64,000 nucleotides of DNA from Dryococelus australis (Eukaryota > Arthropoda > Insecta > Phasmatodea > Phasmatidae). Position 1 is the first letter of the stretch; each line of letters starts with the position of its first letter. A program made the position numbers and the translations under genes. Shown here in pieces: positions 48,601 to 59,939 of this stretch. The notes under the pieces were generated by a model. It saw only the letters and a program-made list of their open reading frames with translations, was not told where the DNA came from and ran no database searches. The stretch is from contig CM057000.1 in assembly GCA_029891345.1 (NCBI GenBank), positions 124,667,838 through 124,731,837 of the forward strand, given 5' to 3'.

Positions 48601-49016
48601 GGGCTGCCTTCGACTCAGTGTGGAAGAAGTCCACCATCAAAAAGACTGGCACATCCTGACAATCCTGTTCGCACTCAAGCAAAGCACAAACAAGGCCGTG
48701 AACACCAGCCCAAGCCCGCTCATCCTGGGACAAACTCTCACCGCTCAGGTGACTGGCAGTGAGAGCAGAAACCTACAGAGATGCCCCGACCAGAGGATAT
48801 CCGCGTGGCAACTTTAGCCAGGACCAACAGAGCTCAGGAGGCCCAAGCCCAATACATAGACAAGAAATATCCACAATCCTGCACTGGCATGCGGAGCTTC
48901 AACGTGGGCGAAGCAGTACTCTTCCACAGCCACCCACCGAGTAAAGACCAAGGCCAGTACAGTAGAGGTCTGGCACAAAAGTGGGAGCAGCCATTTAAAA
49001 ACGTGGGGCGCCAAGA
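48601..49016 (+). pseudogene. integrase C-terminal part of the gypsy-type element
   Basis: The frame from about 48627 reads HHQKDWHILTILFALKQSTN and then SPSPLILGQTL, the end of the catalytic core where a small ALN...TG.SP..L.FG block is typical. After a stop and shift, RSFNVGEAVLFHSHP and GLAQKWEQPFKNVGRQD form the C-terminal GPY/F-type domain. Between 47043 and here, about 85 residues with the second and third catalytic acids are absent. The frame is cut at a TA by the pogo-like element at 49019. Confidence 0.8.
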
Positions 49017-49713
49017 TACAGTCGACTCTCGCTGTAACAAAATTGCATGTACCGATAAATCGTATCCACAAATAATTTTCAGTGGTCCTGCAGAAATCAT
49101 ATATAAACAATGATAAAGCTAAAAGCTCGTATCATTATCAGATGGTGTGCTGATCAAAGGCTATTTTGGGTCCCGTCACCTAATATAATATTTCCCGCAC
49201 CACTAGTTTTTAAGCTGATTTTTTATGCAAACGTCTAGTAGTAACTGGATGTGAAATACGTCCCGCGCGCCACCACATATCACTGCTCTGCGGCACATTC
49301 TGTCTTCACAACACGTCTGCGCTGCGGTGCGAGTCTGGCTTGCTACCTCCCTTACATGCATGACGAGAGAGGAAGTGGTTACCTAGCAAACCAGCATGGC
49401 AACTTTCCCCTCTGTCTCTCTCAGTCACGTATCTTCCTTCCTCCCCTTACATGCCGTTGTAGTCTAGCAAAAGATAAAACACATCCTCTCTCTCTAGGCC
49501 ACATCCGCTTCGCTTGCCTTCACACGCGAGCTGCAGAGCAAATAAAATGTGCCCAACGAACATAAAAATTTTATCAAGAATATAAGTCGCTCAAAATAGT
49601 TGTACCGATCACTTGTATTTCAAAGCATGGTTTCGTCTGAAAATGTTACACTGACGCAAGACCATTAGTGTACAAGTAGGTTCCTCTTTAACGTGTCATA
49701 ACAGGAGTCTTTT

Positions 49714-51515
49714 TGTTCTAGAGCTAAGCAGAGCACTCCTGGATGGATTGTGGGTTCAGATTCTGTCGGACTGCTGGGATTTTCCCGCTATACAGAATAG
49801 GCCGAGTTGGCTGTCGGCAGGGCAAAGAGTCCACAGCTTTCAACATGATGGGGCGTTTCGGAGTTATCACTGGCTTTTGGATATCTGGACGACGGACCAC
49901 TGGAAATAACCATGCAACAATAGGACCTACTGTTGGCTGCTTCGTGTTCTTAGGTGGTTGAGGTGTGTAGACAGGTCACAGGACGTCTGAACCCTGAAGG
50001 GTACGACAGGCGGCTGTGGAGCTGATGAGAGACTGACTAGCTCTGCAATCCAGTGGGGTAGCTCTGATCGTCCTGTTTGTATCGGATTGATGAAAAAGTG
50101 CTTTGGTATTTCCGGCGTCACTGGATCCTGCAAGTGTCGAACGGCCTGTGCTTGCTCTCTGAGTGGAAGACTGGCGATGGACACCACCAAAACTGGGGAG
50201 TATTCTTGCCGGCACCCAGAAGCAAGTTGGGTCAACTTTACCTTCTCCTCGAGACCCCGTCTCTTGGAGTAGAGCATGAGGACACAAAATACACCACCTC
50301 CGTTAATTAATGGAAAGCAGGCTCCTTGTTTCTTCCCCCCCCCCCCGCCCCAAGTTTCGTGTCAAACCACAGACGTGCGATAACGCAGCAGTCACCCTAC
50401 TTCAGGCATCTGGCAGAGACTGCAGTGGGTGCTGGAGGTAGGGTAGCACTGGTTAAAGTCAGTCACATGGGTGTGTCTCCGGTTCAGTCTTCCCTACTCC
50501 ATGAACGTCTGTCTCTCTTGGCAGGGCTACAGTAGAGAAGCTTGCGGACACTAGACTGACAAGCTGTTCCAAAGTCAGTGTACCTATGTGGCACCCCCAT
50601 TTCACTCAGAGGGAAAGGTTAGCCAAGCTAGGTGAATGTGGGTAACACAAAAAAGTAGAGTTTGTAAAGCGCTTGAGAAATTTTCCTGGATTACCGGAAT
50701 TCCCTTCCTTTAGAGCAGACAACTTGGAGCTAGCTACTAGGTCTACCGAAATGGTAAGTCTCAAGGTTTAAAGCTCAGTTCACGTTTTATTCCAGTAACG
50801 GAATGAACGTGGTGACGTACTCGCAACTGTGCACTGGCACAAATAATCGGCAGGAAACTGGGATACGATGGTGGAGGCCGGTAGAGGCAACCGGTGCTAC
50901 GTTGAGGTGTGTAATGAGCAAAGTGCAGCATGGCCTGGCTTGCAAATTCTTCTCACCTATTGTTGCCGCAGTTCCCTATGCTGATGACAGTACGTGGTGC
51001 TGTGTACGACGTAGGGAGACTAAAACAAGGTAAGGAGGGAATAGTCCTAAGAACAACTGAAGGAAGAGGTTTCCCTGTCTCAAACACATCTGTACTGAGA
51101 AGAGGGGTGGGAGATAGCAGGGGAGATGCCTGACTAACGTCGACGAGTGGGCAGACCATTATGACTAAACGGAACAGCAACAGTGCTGGAATAAACTAAG
51201 GTTTGCTCTGAGCAGTGAGTGCTAGAGATAAGATGAGCAAAGAAGTCTGAGCAACGAGTGCTGGACTGACTGCTAGTCCGAGCCACGAGGGCTAGACTGC
51301 AGACTGCTGCAAAGGTGTGAACGGTATCTCCTTTTATACTAACTCGGGACACTGTCCTTTGTTGATTGGCCGGCGTCATGAGGGCGAGAGGGATGGCCGA
51401 AAAGCAGGGGGAAGGCATGGCTTACAGCTAGGACGTCACAGGCCGGCTGGAGGATGGGAAGCAAAAGACAAATTACAATATAACTAATGCTATCTAGCGG
51501 TGAGAAAAGGAACTA
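49714..51515 (-). repeat. long LTR 'D', probably solo, inside the pogo-like element
   Basis: It starts TGTTCTAG and ends GGAACTA (TG...CA with one change). It is flanked by TTTT, within a longer shared TTTTTGTT (49710-49717 and 51516-51523). On the minus strand a TATAAAAG box lies at 51331-51338, about 180 bases from the 5' end. A poly(A) hairpin is at 50781-50811, and a coding-like block (50277-49760, PVTPEIPKHFFINP) is shared with E1. One LTR-sized unit bounded by a short duplication is what a solo LTR looks like. Confidence 0.6.
50781..50811 (-). promoter_or_regulatory. LTR poly(A) hairpin, copy D
   Basis: CACGTTTTATTCC pairs with GGAATGAACGTG (one bulge) around a short AGTAAC loop. On the minus strand the 3' arm reads GGAATAAAACGTG, containing AATAAA. 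The arms differ almost entirely in sequence from copies A-C, yet the stem is kept. Confidence 0.6.
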
Positions 51516-52471
51516 TTTTTGTTGTATCTGGTGTAACATTAACAGGATTTTAAAACATATTATTTATTCAACTCAAGGGGCAGCAACTTCACAAACAAAA
51601 TTATATGCTCAGAAGCGTGACCTCTCCTTGCCGTCAAAAATTGTTTGAATATCGAGCGACTTGTATTATAAGTGCGAAGTTCATTTCTGTAACTTCTTGT
51701 GGGGAAATCAGAGGATTTATTTCAATAGACACACGTCTTTTGAACAAACTAATAAAAAAGGAAGGGCACATTCAATACCTTTGCAGTCTAATAATGGGTA
51801 GGTAAGGAATGAGCCGAGTATAGTGTAACTTAACGACACGGAAAATCAGAGGATGTGGTTTTGAATCATTAATTATTAAAGAAAGTGAAGAAATAAATTA
51901 TAATCACCTTATTCAATCATTTCTGTTTTAAAATTACAATTTTCCTTTGCAGTAAAATATAATTAATTACTCTTTAAAAGATATGCATTTTCCACGCATG
52001 CTAGGTGTCGCCAACATGTAGCAGCATGAGGTGGTAATACTTCCGTCGCCACCCCTCCTCCACCAGTCGCAGTAAACACAATGCCCAATCGATAACTTCT
52101 CCGCGCACACTCAGCTGATTGAGTATGCACGGGACACTCAAAATTTGACTTGTATTTGGTGTCGGATTACAATCAATCATACGTAGTATTTTGATATGAT
52201 ATATTTTCTTTATTTAAACAAGTTTAGGTGAAATATTTTTTTAATGTATTATTTACAGTAACACTTTTTCTAAAATTCCCATTTTTATTGTGTTTATTAG
52301 TTAAACTTTATTCACAGATAATGTATGGCTTTTACTATACTCAACATAATTTAGACAGTTAGAAGTTGTATTTTATTGATGTACATGTCAGAAATCTGAT
52401 CTACTGAAATCCCACATGTATGGACATTTCTCGACAGTCCCCTGAAAACTATACACCGAGAGTCGACTGTA

Positions 52472-53570
52472 TTTGCCTAGTGTTCTGGAGGAACTAAAAT
52501 AGAATGTAAATTACCAGAAGGGCAGTGTTAACAATTGTCGTAACCGTCACGGCAGGGTGGCCATGAAGGGACTGTCGCGACCGTTACCATCTGGGGTCAA
52601 TACCAGGGAGTGGTAAGGAAGGAGCAGTTGGCATCTGCAGGAACTGTTGAAGGTACAGTCTTCCAGAAGCAGAGAGGTCTGCGTCTGCTGCAGAAGTGGC
52701 TCCTGAAGGGGTTCTCTTCTAATGGTAACTGGTTCCGGCCCTCAGAAGAGCAGCCGAATCTACAAGCGTACTAGAGAGCGTAAACCGCTTGTGGCTTTCT
52801 CCGGCCCAAAACCTGAGCGGTGGAGGAGCAGAGACTGTATTTGATAGTCGCGCTAGCTATTTAATACTCACTTTTGGTGGGCCGGAGTAGGCGAGGAGTG
52901 AGGAAGGAGATAAGCTCCTCCCCTGGAGATGACTGATGTTGTCTACTGGTCGTCGTCTGCTGGGCAGAGTTATCGCTGATGCAGCGGGTTTCATCCCTTA
53001 TCTCGGCAACCGGGTGCAAGTAGAATGTGTCCGACCCTCCCCTGGCTCACCGTGGAACTACGTAACCTTGGTTTGAGTGAGTGAAGAGATTTGAATGGCT
53101 CTTAACATCAAGGTCTTGAGAGCCGATGAGGGTGATTGGGGCGAGTATGGAGCAGCACCGGAATGAAAGGGAGGGGGAAACTGAAGATCCCCGAGAAAAC
53201 CAGCCAACCAACGGCATCGTCTGACACGATTCCCACATGCGAAAATCCGGAGTGATCCGGCTGGGGAGCCATGGTTGGAAGAGGCGGTGTCTCGCTCCGG
53301 CAGTATAATCTCACTTCGGGGGGCTGTTGACGTGACTTTTTTGGAAAATTTGGGTGAACAGTACAAGCTAGACTGACGTGTATGTAATAGCTTCCAACAC
53401 TGCAACGGTGTATCCTGTAGCCACATGTCCAGCCTCTTCAGTACTATTAGGGAGGACTTGCCCAAAGGGTTGGACATTGCATCCAATATGGAGCAAAGTC
53501 GAGTGCACATCAAAGATACGTAAAAATGTCATGCGTCAATATGCACAAAATCTAAGTTGACTCTACTTGA
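52472..53570 (-). repeat. LTR-like fragment 'F'
   Basis: GC-rich block. On the minus strand, TATTAAATAGC (about 52856-52866) resembles a TATA box. A frame at 53513-53058 contains APRSEIILPE and FPPPFHSGAAPYSPQ, faintly like the PVTPEIP...YTGHAP block of E1 and D. Assignment to the long-LTR family is tentative. The first 60 bases after the pogo element may still be gypsy integrase. Confidence 0.3.
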
Positions 53571-53639
53571 GTGACAAGTCAATCTCTGTTAACTAGAGTC
53601 GATTTTTCGAGACTAGACCCATCACTATAAAATATGATC

Positions 53640-54120
53640 AGGCATCCATTGGTGCATTGCATTTGTCATGCGATTTCACCTGCTTCCTGTGGTCAATCTC
53701 TTCTTGCCGCTAGGACAATGTATCAGTCCTCCGTTGCCATGATCGATTGTGGACGAACACTACTAAACATTCATTCAGCTGTTCATGTCATTTGAAATGT
53801 TGTCAAAGGTCTTGGTATGATGCTGTGCACAATCCCTAACTCTGAACCCACACTACTCACACTTTGACCTCCTTCCAACTCTCCAATGATTTGACCTCAA
53901 GAAAAGTCATCAAGATATGGTCTACAAGACTGACTATTGGCCATGTAAAATACGAGACAGTAACCAACATTTTTCAACCCTATGTGGACTGTGCAATGCT
54001 GAACATATATTGTGCACATGCTTTATATCCTCTGCACACGCCCGCAGATACGGAAAGAACATTCCTAACAATACCAGACCCTAGGTAATCTTCCGACTGG
54101 TATTTCAATGACTTCTGCCT
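53640..54120 (+). pseudogene. 3' tail of a non-LTR retrotransposon (LINE) with RNase H-type end
   Basis: The frame to 53960 reads LTSRKVIKIWSTRLTIGHVK, like the TRLRIGHT motif at the C-terminus of Jockey/CR1-type ORF2. After a shift (about 53975), TLCGLCNAEHILCTCFIS and ARRYGKNIP follow, matching the usual C-x2-C-x3-EH-x4-C zinc motif. Only the last about 80 residues are recognisable. No poly(A) tail was identified. 54121-54571 is AT-rich with nothing else seen. Confidence 0.55.
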
Positions 54121-54571
54121 GCTCGTTATGTTATATTGATATGTTTAATTTTATAAACCAGTGTACTTCGACTATATCATTTTAGTTACAAAATGATTTG
54201 TTTGGCTTAAATGTACACAATAAAAAAATATTTAATCACCTTAAATTTAAAGAATTTTCTCTGCAACATATAATAAAGATAAAACACAGTATTACAAAAA
54301 TATTAAACAGGCAAAACTGATTTAAATGTGTTAAATTCTGATGGGCCACTATAATTGTGACTGTGAGGATGTTATATTATCAGCCCATTAAAAATGAGAC
54401 CTCCAGTCTTAAAAAAAAAAAAAAAATTAATGAACACACACATACATAGCGAGAGAGAATCACTATTAACCAACAGAAATTACCTGCTGTTTTTATACCG
54501 TTTCAATAACAGATGAAGCACTACCATGCACATAAAAACTTAATGAAAACAGTCAGTATAGGATGTAATAC

Positions 54572-54679
54572 CTCCGTTCTCTGGAGAGCTAGTCCCAGAG
54601 TCTGTTTTGAGTACAGTCGCATTGGTTGGTTTGGAAACACTGCTGCCTTTCTTCATTGTCTTCTGCTTGTGCTTGTTTC
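54572..54679 (-). CDS. internal coding exon of the ZNF385-like protein (His half of an upstream finger)
   Basis: 108 bases: two bases finishing a Gly codon, 35 codons, and one base of the next. The acceptor is ATGTTGTAG and the donor is GGAG|GTATTA. The protein starts NKHKQKTMKKGSSVSKPTNA and ends TDSGTSSPENG. The motif G-N-K-H-x-x-K is the C-terminal side of a U1-like/JAZ finger (H-x5-H), so its Cys pair and first His must lie in an exon to the right, outside or unrecognised in this window. Its end phase (1) matches the start of the exon at 44329-44495. Confidence 0.75.
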
Positions 54680-55050
54680 CTACAACATACATGCACATTT
54701 CAGTACATTACAAATAACCCTCCTCAATTTCAGTTGTCACTTTCACACTGAGTGATGTTTGGAAACATTACTCCAAGAGTAACATACAGTAAAAGCTGAG
54801 CAAAGCAAGAGAGAGTTATTTTGTAACAAGCATAATGTAAATATGTAGCATGTTGTGTTTATAAACATGTCTTAAGCAACCAATGCAAATTCAAAAGAAA
54901 TACATACACACGAACAATTTCTAGATCATCTTTCCTTTTTCGGAAAAGAATTACACACACAATATAATATGACAAGCCAATAATAAAAATATGAAAAATG
55001 CAGCAGTATATAAAATATAACTTGCTGGGACTGCTGCATATACACTATTG
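54680..55050. other. AT-rich intronic sequence, nothing seen
   Basis: No coding or repeat signature recognised. Confidence 0.5.
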
Positions 55051-55057
55051 TATGTGA

Positions 55058-55845
55058 AAATTGCAACACCCAGAAAGAATGGTTCAAATGAATCCAAACT
55101 CAGACGATGTGTAGAACGGTGTACCAGCAATAAATGATTACGATTGCAGAGAGATGGCGTGCATGTAAGCTCAGCAGCACCCTCTCTTGTGTGACCGGAA
55201 AAGTCACTGTTACGCCAGTGAAGAGCCGTCAAACGACTTGAAAGCAAGTGCCAGTATGCCTCGTCAATGTCAAATGGCATCATATCAGCATGTGAGTGAC
55301 TCAGAATGGGGCAGATCGATTGGTCGCCTGGATTGTCACACAGTGACATTTTGGCTCGTACAGGGCATGCTGCTACGCCAGTGATGCTTGTATGGAACCA
55401 GTGGATAGAAGAGGGTCGTTTGCAGCAACAAGCGGGTACTGGACCACGCAATGTGACAACAGCATGCGATGACTGCCATCTTGTCCACATGGCTGTACAG
55501 GACCATACAGCCTCGTCCACAGCGTTGGCTCAACACTGGAGCACTGCACTGGGTGTGGTCCTTTCTGCATCGATGGTTCGACACAGTCTGCTGCGGGCTG
55601 GACTGGTGGAATGCATGCCATTGCATCGGCTTCCATTGTCTAGAAACCACAAACGCCTCAAGACAGCAATGGGCACTTGAATGCCATCACTGGCATGTTG
55701 AGTGACAAATGTAATGTTTTCGGACGAGTCCTGCTTCAACCTGTCCTACAGTGATGACCGCATACGTGTTAGATGCTAATGCTACCATGGTAACCGCAAT
55801 CTGGCAGACTGCATTGTGGAGCAACACAAAATTCAAATGAGATAT
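55058..55845 (+). pseudogene. truncated Tc1-like (Tc1/mariner) transposase and 5' end
   Basis: ATTGCAACACCCAGAAAGAA near 55060 is a typical Tc1-type terminal repeat. The transposase begins at ATG 55256 (MPRQCQMASYQHVSDSEWGR). After frame changes it continues in 55306-55680 with the DNA-binding helix-turn-helix: VMLVWNQWIEEGR, GTGPRNVTTACDD and HSLLRAGLVECMPLHRLPLS. The catalytic domain starts with VFSDESCFNLSY (first Asp) at about 55718 and ends after NRNLADCIVEQHK. The second Asp and Glu and the 3' terminal repeat are absent. It has at least three frame breaks. Confidence 0.85.
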
Positions 55846-58235
55846 GCAGAATGTTATTCTTTTATGTGCACATTAATAGTGAGACAAATAACGAGAATTA
55901 ATTTGTTAAATTAAGTTTACATTTTAATGATACATTAATCACTACATGTGAGCACTTTGTTACTTCTATTAAAGAAAATTTGAAATTTCCGGCAATGTAC
56001 AAAATATTACAGAATTTACAGATGAAATAATCAACTTTATTTCAGGTACTTATATTATGCAAGTTATTCATTTTGTCTCCCTACTGTACGAACACATTAT
56101 GATATTTATGTATGGTACACCTACTTTTGTTAAGCAGCTGTCTTTAATTTTCTGTTATGAAGTAGACTAACTTTATAATCAATTCGTCTCCCATTCAGGA
56201 ACAAAAGGACAGTATATGTGCTTGGTTAAATATGTGAGCAAACGGCATTGCAAAATAAAAACAACTCCGATATTTTTGTGAGTGGCCAGTAACAGGCGAT
56301 ACAGTGTCACAGTTCAAACTGACACTATGTGAAACTATCGTAATAGGTCTTATTGAAACACACTAGTCAAGGTATAGCCAGTTAACGTGAACATGTTTAT
56401 TGAACTTACAGACCACATCAAAAGTGTAGGACCACGCAAGGTGTAAATTAAAACTTAAACTTTACATGACATAGGACATAAATCAATAAGAGAAATAAGA
56501 AAACCGTGCAAAATAATTTACTACTTCTCAAAAATATTACTGAAAATTAGGTAACAGACGAACATTAGTTGGTGTTTTTAATACTTTTTTTTCGCATGTG
56601 TATTATACTCCTGACTTCAAAAAGAATTTAATGTATTTGATATACATGCCTTCGAAATGCCTGGCTGGGTTGCAATTTTTCTTTGTTTTGTTGCATTTAC
56701 TCATTCCAACAATTTGCCATGTTATGTTCGGTAATGAACTGTCGCCATTTTATACACAACTGTTTTTAATGTGTTGTTGTAATATCAATGTTATAATTTT
56801 TTTGCACTGACATATATGTCAAGTTTTCTAAGATATTGATTGCATTTTCATCTCAAAGCTCACTTAATGGATACATAAAAAGTGTTTGTGTGCCCTTGTT
56901 AACATTCCCATGCATTAACGATTTTGAAATTCCCCTACAGTGGTGTATTTGAATTATCTTGGTAACAGAGACAGTACAACAAAATTCTAAGCTTAATTCA
57001 TCATCCGAGGTCGATGAAATAGCAAATAAATAATGCTTCGTACAACATGATAACCTGTGGCTGGGTAGTTGGTTCGTAATTTTAGCTAAGCTGTTACTAT
57101 ATTTGTTTTGGATTATTTAGGCACTTAAAAAATTGGCTTCTGTTCAGGCACTTACTACACACATCACCACCACCAGCATAGTTGTGATTAATTACAGAAA
57201 ATGTTTATCCTTATGCATCAAGGACAGGGGTTTCGGAGTTGGTATAAGGATTATTTTCCTGTTGTTTTGCACTCCTGTAAATGCAATAAATGCTGATATT
57301 ATCCGAGGTTACACACCACTGGGAATCAAACCCAAATCCCCTTATTACCTTTGAAGGATTCAACATACATTGTAAATTTAATCTTGTTCTTATATGGAAA
57401 ATTGTGCCGCTCAGCTGCCAAAATAATTCTTAGTAGTCTACGAGTAAATCACTTTCCTTTGTAATTAGGTGTGTGTGTATACTGGTTTTAGTGTTTTGAA
57501 TAGTTTTCGAACGAATATTAATTTTTTTTAATAATTTTCAAATATTTTTCAAATACTGCTTTTTAGTTTTCAAATTGCAAAGATTGCATAATCTTGCATT
57601 AACAGAAACAAAAAAATACTTTTCATTCATAAATAAATGCATCTAAATATATTTTATTTACATGAAAATCCTGAATAGTGTCTTGAAAACCAACATAATA
57701 TGTTACTATGTACCAATACTTACAACAAAATGCTTTCTTCTTCTTTTATGTTGATGTTTATGAGAAAACAAAAATATACTTTTATGCTATAGATGGTACA
57801 GGTGATAAAAGTTTAGTTTTTAGCTCACATTTCTTAAGTACTAAAAAAATACTTTACACTAGTAGTTACAACATATAAATAATTAGTTCTTTGTTAACAC
57901 TAAAAAAAATCACTTTGCACTATGATTGCAGAATGCAGCACTGATAAATATACAGCGATTTGTTGAAATCTGTAAGAAAAAATTATTATAAAAGTAATTT
58001 TTAGTTCTTTGCTGACTTTTTTGGAAAACAGAAGAGAAAATAAAAATATATTACTATTTACTAGTACTTACTACACAAGAATCAAGAAACCTTAAATGGT
58101 TTTTGGTATGGATGTTATCAATTGATGGTGCGCCTACATATGTAAAAAAAAATGTTTTTGCATTAAGGCTACTAAATAAGATACCACTAGTAAATAAATA
58201 TTTGCTGAAGGTTATGTAAAACAATATATTTTCAG
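55846..58235. other. AT-rich sequence, nothing coding seen
   Basis: Probably intronic or upstream sequence of the host gene plus the 3' part of the hAT element. A TTCGAA-rich stretch at 57489-57520 may be a hAT terminal repeat (compare 61470-61511), but no duplication was found. Confidence 0.45.
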
Positions 58236-59939
58236 TTACTTTAAATTTTCATGTAAAAAAATTAACTGCTCGACATGAGCAGGGAGAAGGGCTTCTTGAC
58301 GAGCTGTGACTACATTGCCACCTGTTGAGAAAATTCTCTCACTAACAACCTCTACTGCAGGAATGGGTAGGTAATGCCTGGCAACCTTGACAAGTTGAGG
58401 GAATTATTCGCTGTGACTCCACCATTCTAAAGGGCTGTCATGCCTGGAAATCCTCTCCGTAGCGAAGTACTGGATCACTTAATTTCCAGCTTTGGTAACA
58501 GATCCAGGTGTGCATGCTTTTTTGCTAGGAATTTTTTCCAGCCATGCCCAAAGAGACATCTTCTGAGAAGCATCCAAAGTGTTGCTTGTGTCTTCTGAAG
58601 TTTCGAGTAACTATTTCCCTTCTTCATCATATAAGTTTTTGACTATGGTTGTTAGATGCCCAGTGACAACAGTTTGGCTTTCACTATTTAAAGCATCAGT
58701 TTTAAAACATGGGTACATGCAACGAGGTAAGTTCGATCTTGTGATACTAAAGGGAATCTAGATTTTAATGCTTTTAGCACATTCTGTGCAAACAAAATCC
58801 CAGGTTCCATTACTTCTATATGATTGAGCAAGCAGAACTCAATTCCTTGAATAAGTGGTTCTACCATTGATAAGGTGGGATAAGATTAACCACTTGTCAT
58901 ACAAGTTGCCTCTGAAATAGGTTCCGGAACTTTTATGATCCCAGTAATAGTTTTCCAATCCGCCTAAGTCAAGTTATCAATGTCGGAACTGTCTGAAGCT
59001 AGCTAAGCAGCTATGAATTCTTTGAGTGTTGGCAGTCTCTTCAACATCTGAGCTCAGAGTTCCACCGAGAATCAACGTCTTGGATCACTTTCAGTTCAGG
59101 AATTCCCATCTGTCATTGTTTTTCAAGGAGCCTTTCTCTAGCAGATGTGCTTCTTGAGTAGTGGTTAACAATCTTCCAGGATTTCTTGCATGTTGCTTCC
59201 ACTCCAGGTGTGCTGTTTTTTGCATCATGGATGATGAGCCGCAGTGTGTGAACAAAACATGACAATCTATTCCAGTTTACATTTTCTACAGCAGTTTTGA
59301 TATAGTAAGCATTGTTTGTCACAACATATACTATTGGAATTGAGGTTGGGACATTCAGCTGTGAAAAAAGCTCTGAAAGTTCTTTTTCAATGTTTGCAGC
59401 AGTGTGTGAAGATTTCATGTGAAAGCAGTTCACCATTGTAAATTTTATTTCAAAGTTAGCAGTCATGTAATGAGCTGTTAGTGACAGATAACTGTCAACT
59501 GCATACGAGGTCCACCCATCAGTCATAAGTGAAAAGGACCTCTCACCGTTTTCCATGTAGCTGAGCATTTCTCAAAGAACTTTAGCCTTTGTTTCATCGT
59601 ACAAAAGTGGAATGACTGATCTTGAAAATTTTGTTCTGCAAGGGACAACGTACTGTGGGTAGGCAACGTTCATCAAATCCTTGAACCCTATTTCCTCTAC
59701 CACTGAGTAAGAATGAAGACCAGCTACTGCAAATTAAGCAATTTTTCCAGTAATCTGTTGTGCATTTTTGCTGTTTGGAGGCCAGTTTTATTTTGGAACA
59801 AATTTTGCGATAGTTTCCTGCGGAACATTCTTCAGCTGAAATGTTTTTCGATGTCTGGAGCTGGCATACTTTCGCTGGTACTCCTTATGTATATGTGGGT
59901 GTTTCATGCACAGATGATTTCTGATGGATGTGGTTGTTC
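58236..59939 (-). pseudogene. hAT transposase, ZBED-like, degraded
   Basis: Read on the minus strand. After an acceptor AG at 59940, TTTSIRNHLCMKHPHIHKEY is the His half of a BED zinc finger. SVVEEIGFKDLMNVAYP and RTKFSRSVIPLLYDE follow. An open 151-residue frame (59568-59113) then contains FSLMTDGWTSYAVDSYLSLT (catalytic Asp) and YVVTNNAYYIKTAV, where TTDNA with Asp is usual, followed by RLSCFVHTLRL. After many stops, the dimerisation domain PLEWWSHSE, HYLPIPAVEVVSERIFSTGG and LLPAHVEQLIFLHENLK ends at a TAA (58236-58238). Conserved blocks run the full length, but the gene is dead. The Cys half of BED was not found to the right. Confidence 0.85.

Larger units (their letters stand above)
49019..52469. 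mobile_element. pogo/Tc1-type element with TA duplication, interrupted by LTR D
   Basis: The left terminus CAGTCGACTCTCGCTGTA and the reverse complement of the right terminus CAGTCGACTCTCGGTGTA match at 17 of 18 bases. Both abut TA (49017-49018 and 52470-52471), the target of pogo and Tc1/mariner elements. Without the nested LTR (49714-51515) it is about 1.65 kb. No transposase is recognisable in the remaining halves (49019-49709 and 51520-52469), so it is a non-autonomous or eroded copy. It inserted into the integrase C-terminus of the gypsy remnant. Confidence 0.75.
44496..54571 (-). other. 10.1-kb intron of the ZNF385-like gene
   Basis: Phase-1 intron. The upstream exon ends in one base of a codon (G) and the downstream exon begins with two (TG). 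It contains a gypsy-type RNase H/integrase remnant, two long LTRs, a pogo-like element and a LINE tail. Confidence 0.7.

Noticed and set aside
55336-55739. Minus-strand frames opposite the Tc1 transposase
   Set aside because: They are antisense shadows; the plus-strand translation matches Tc1 motifs throughout.
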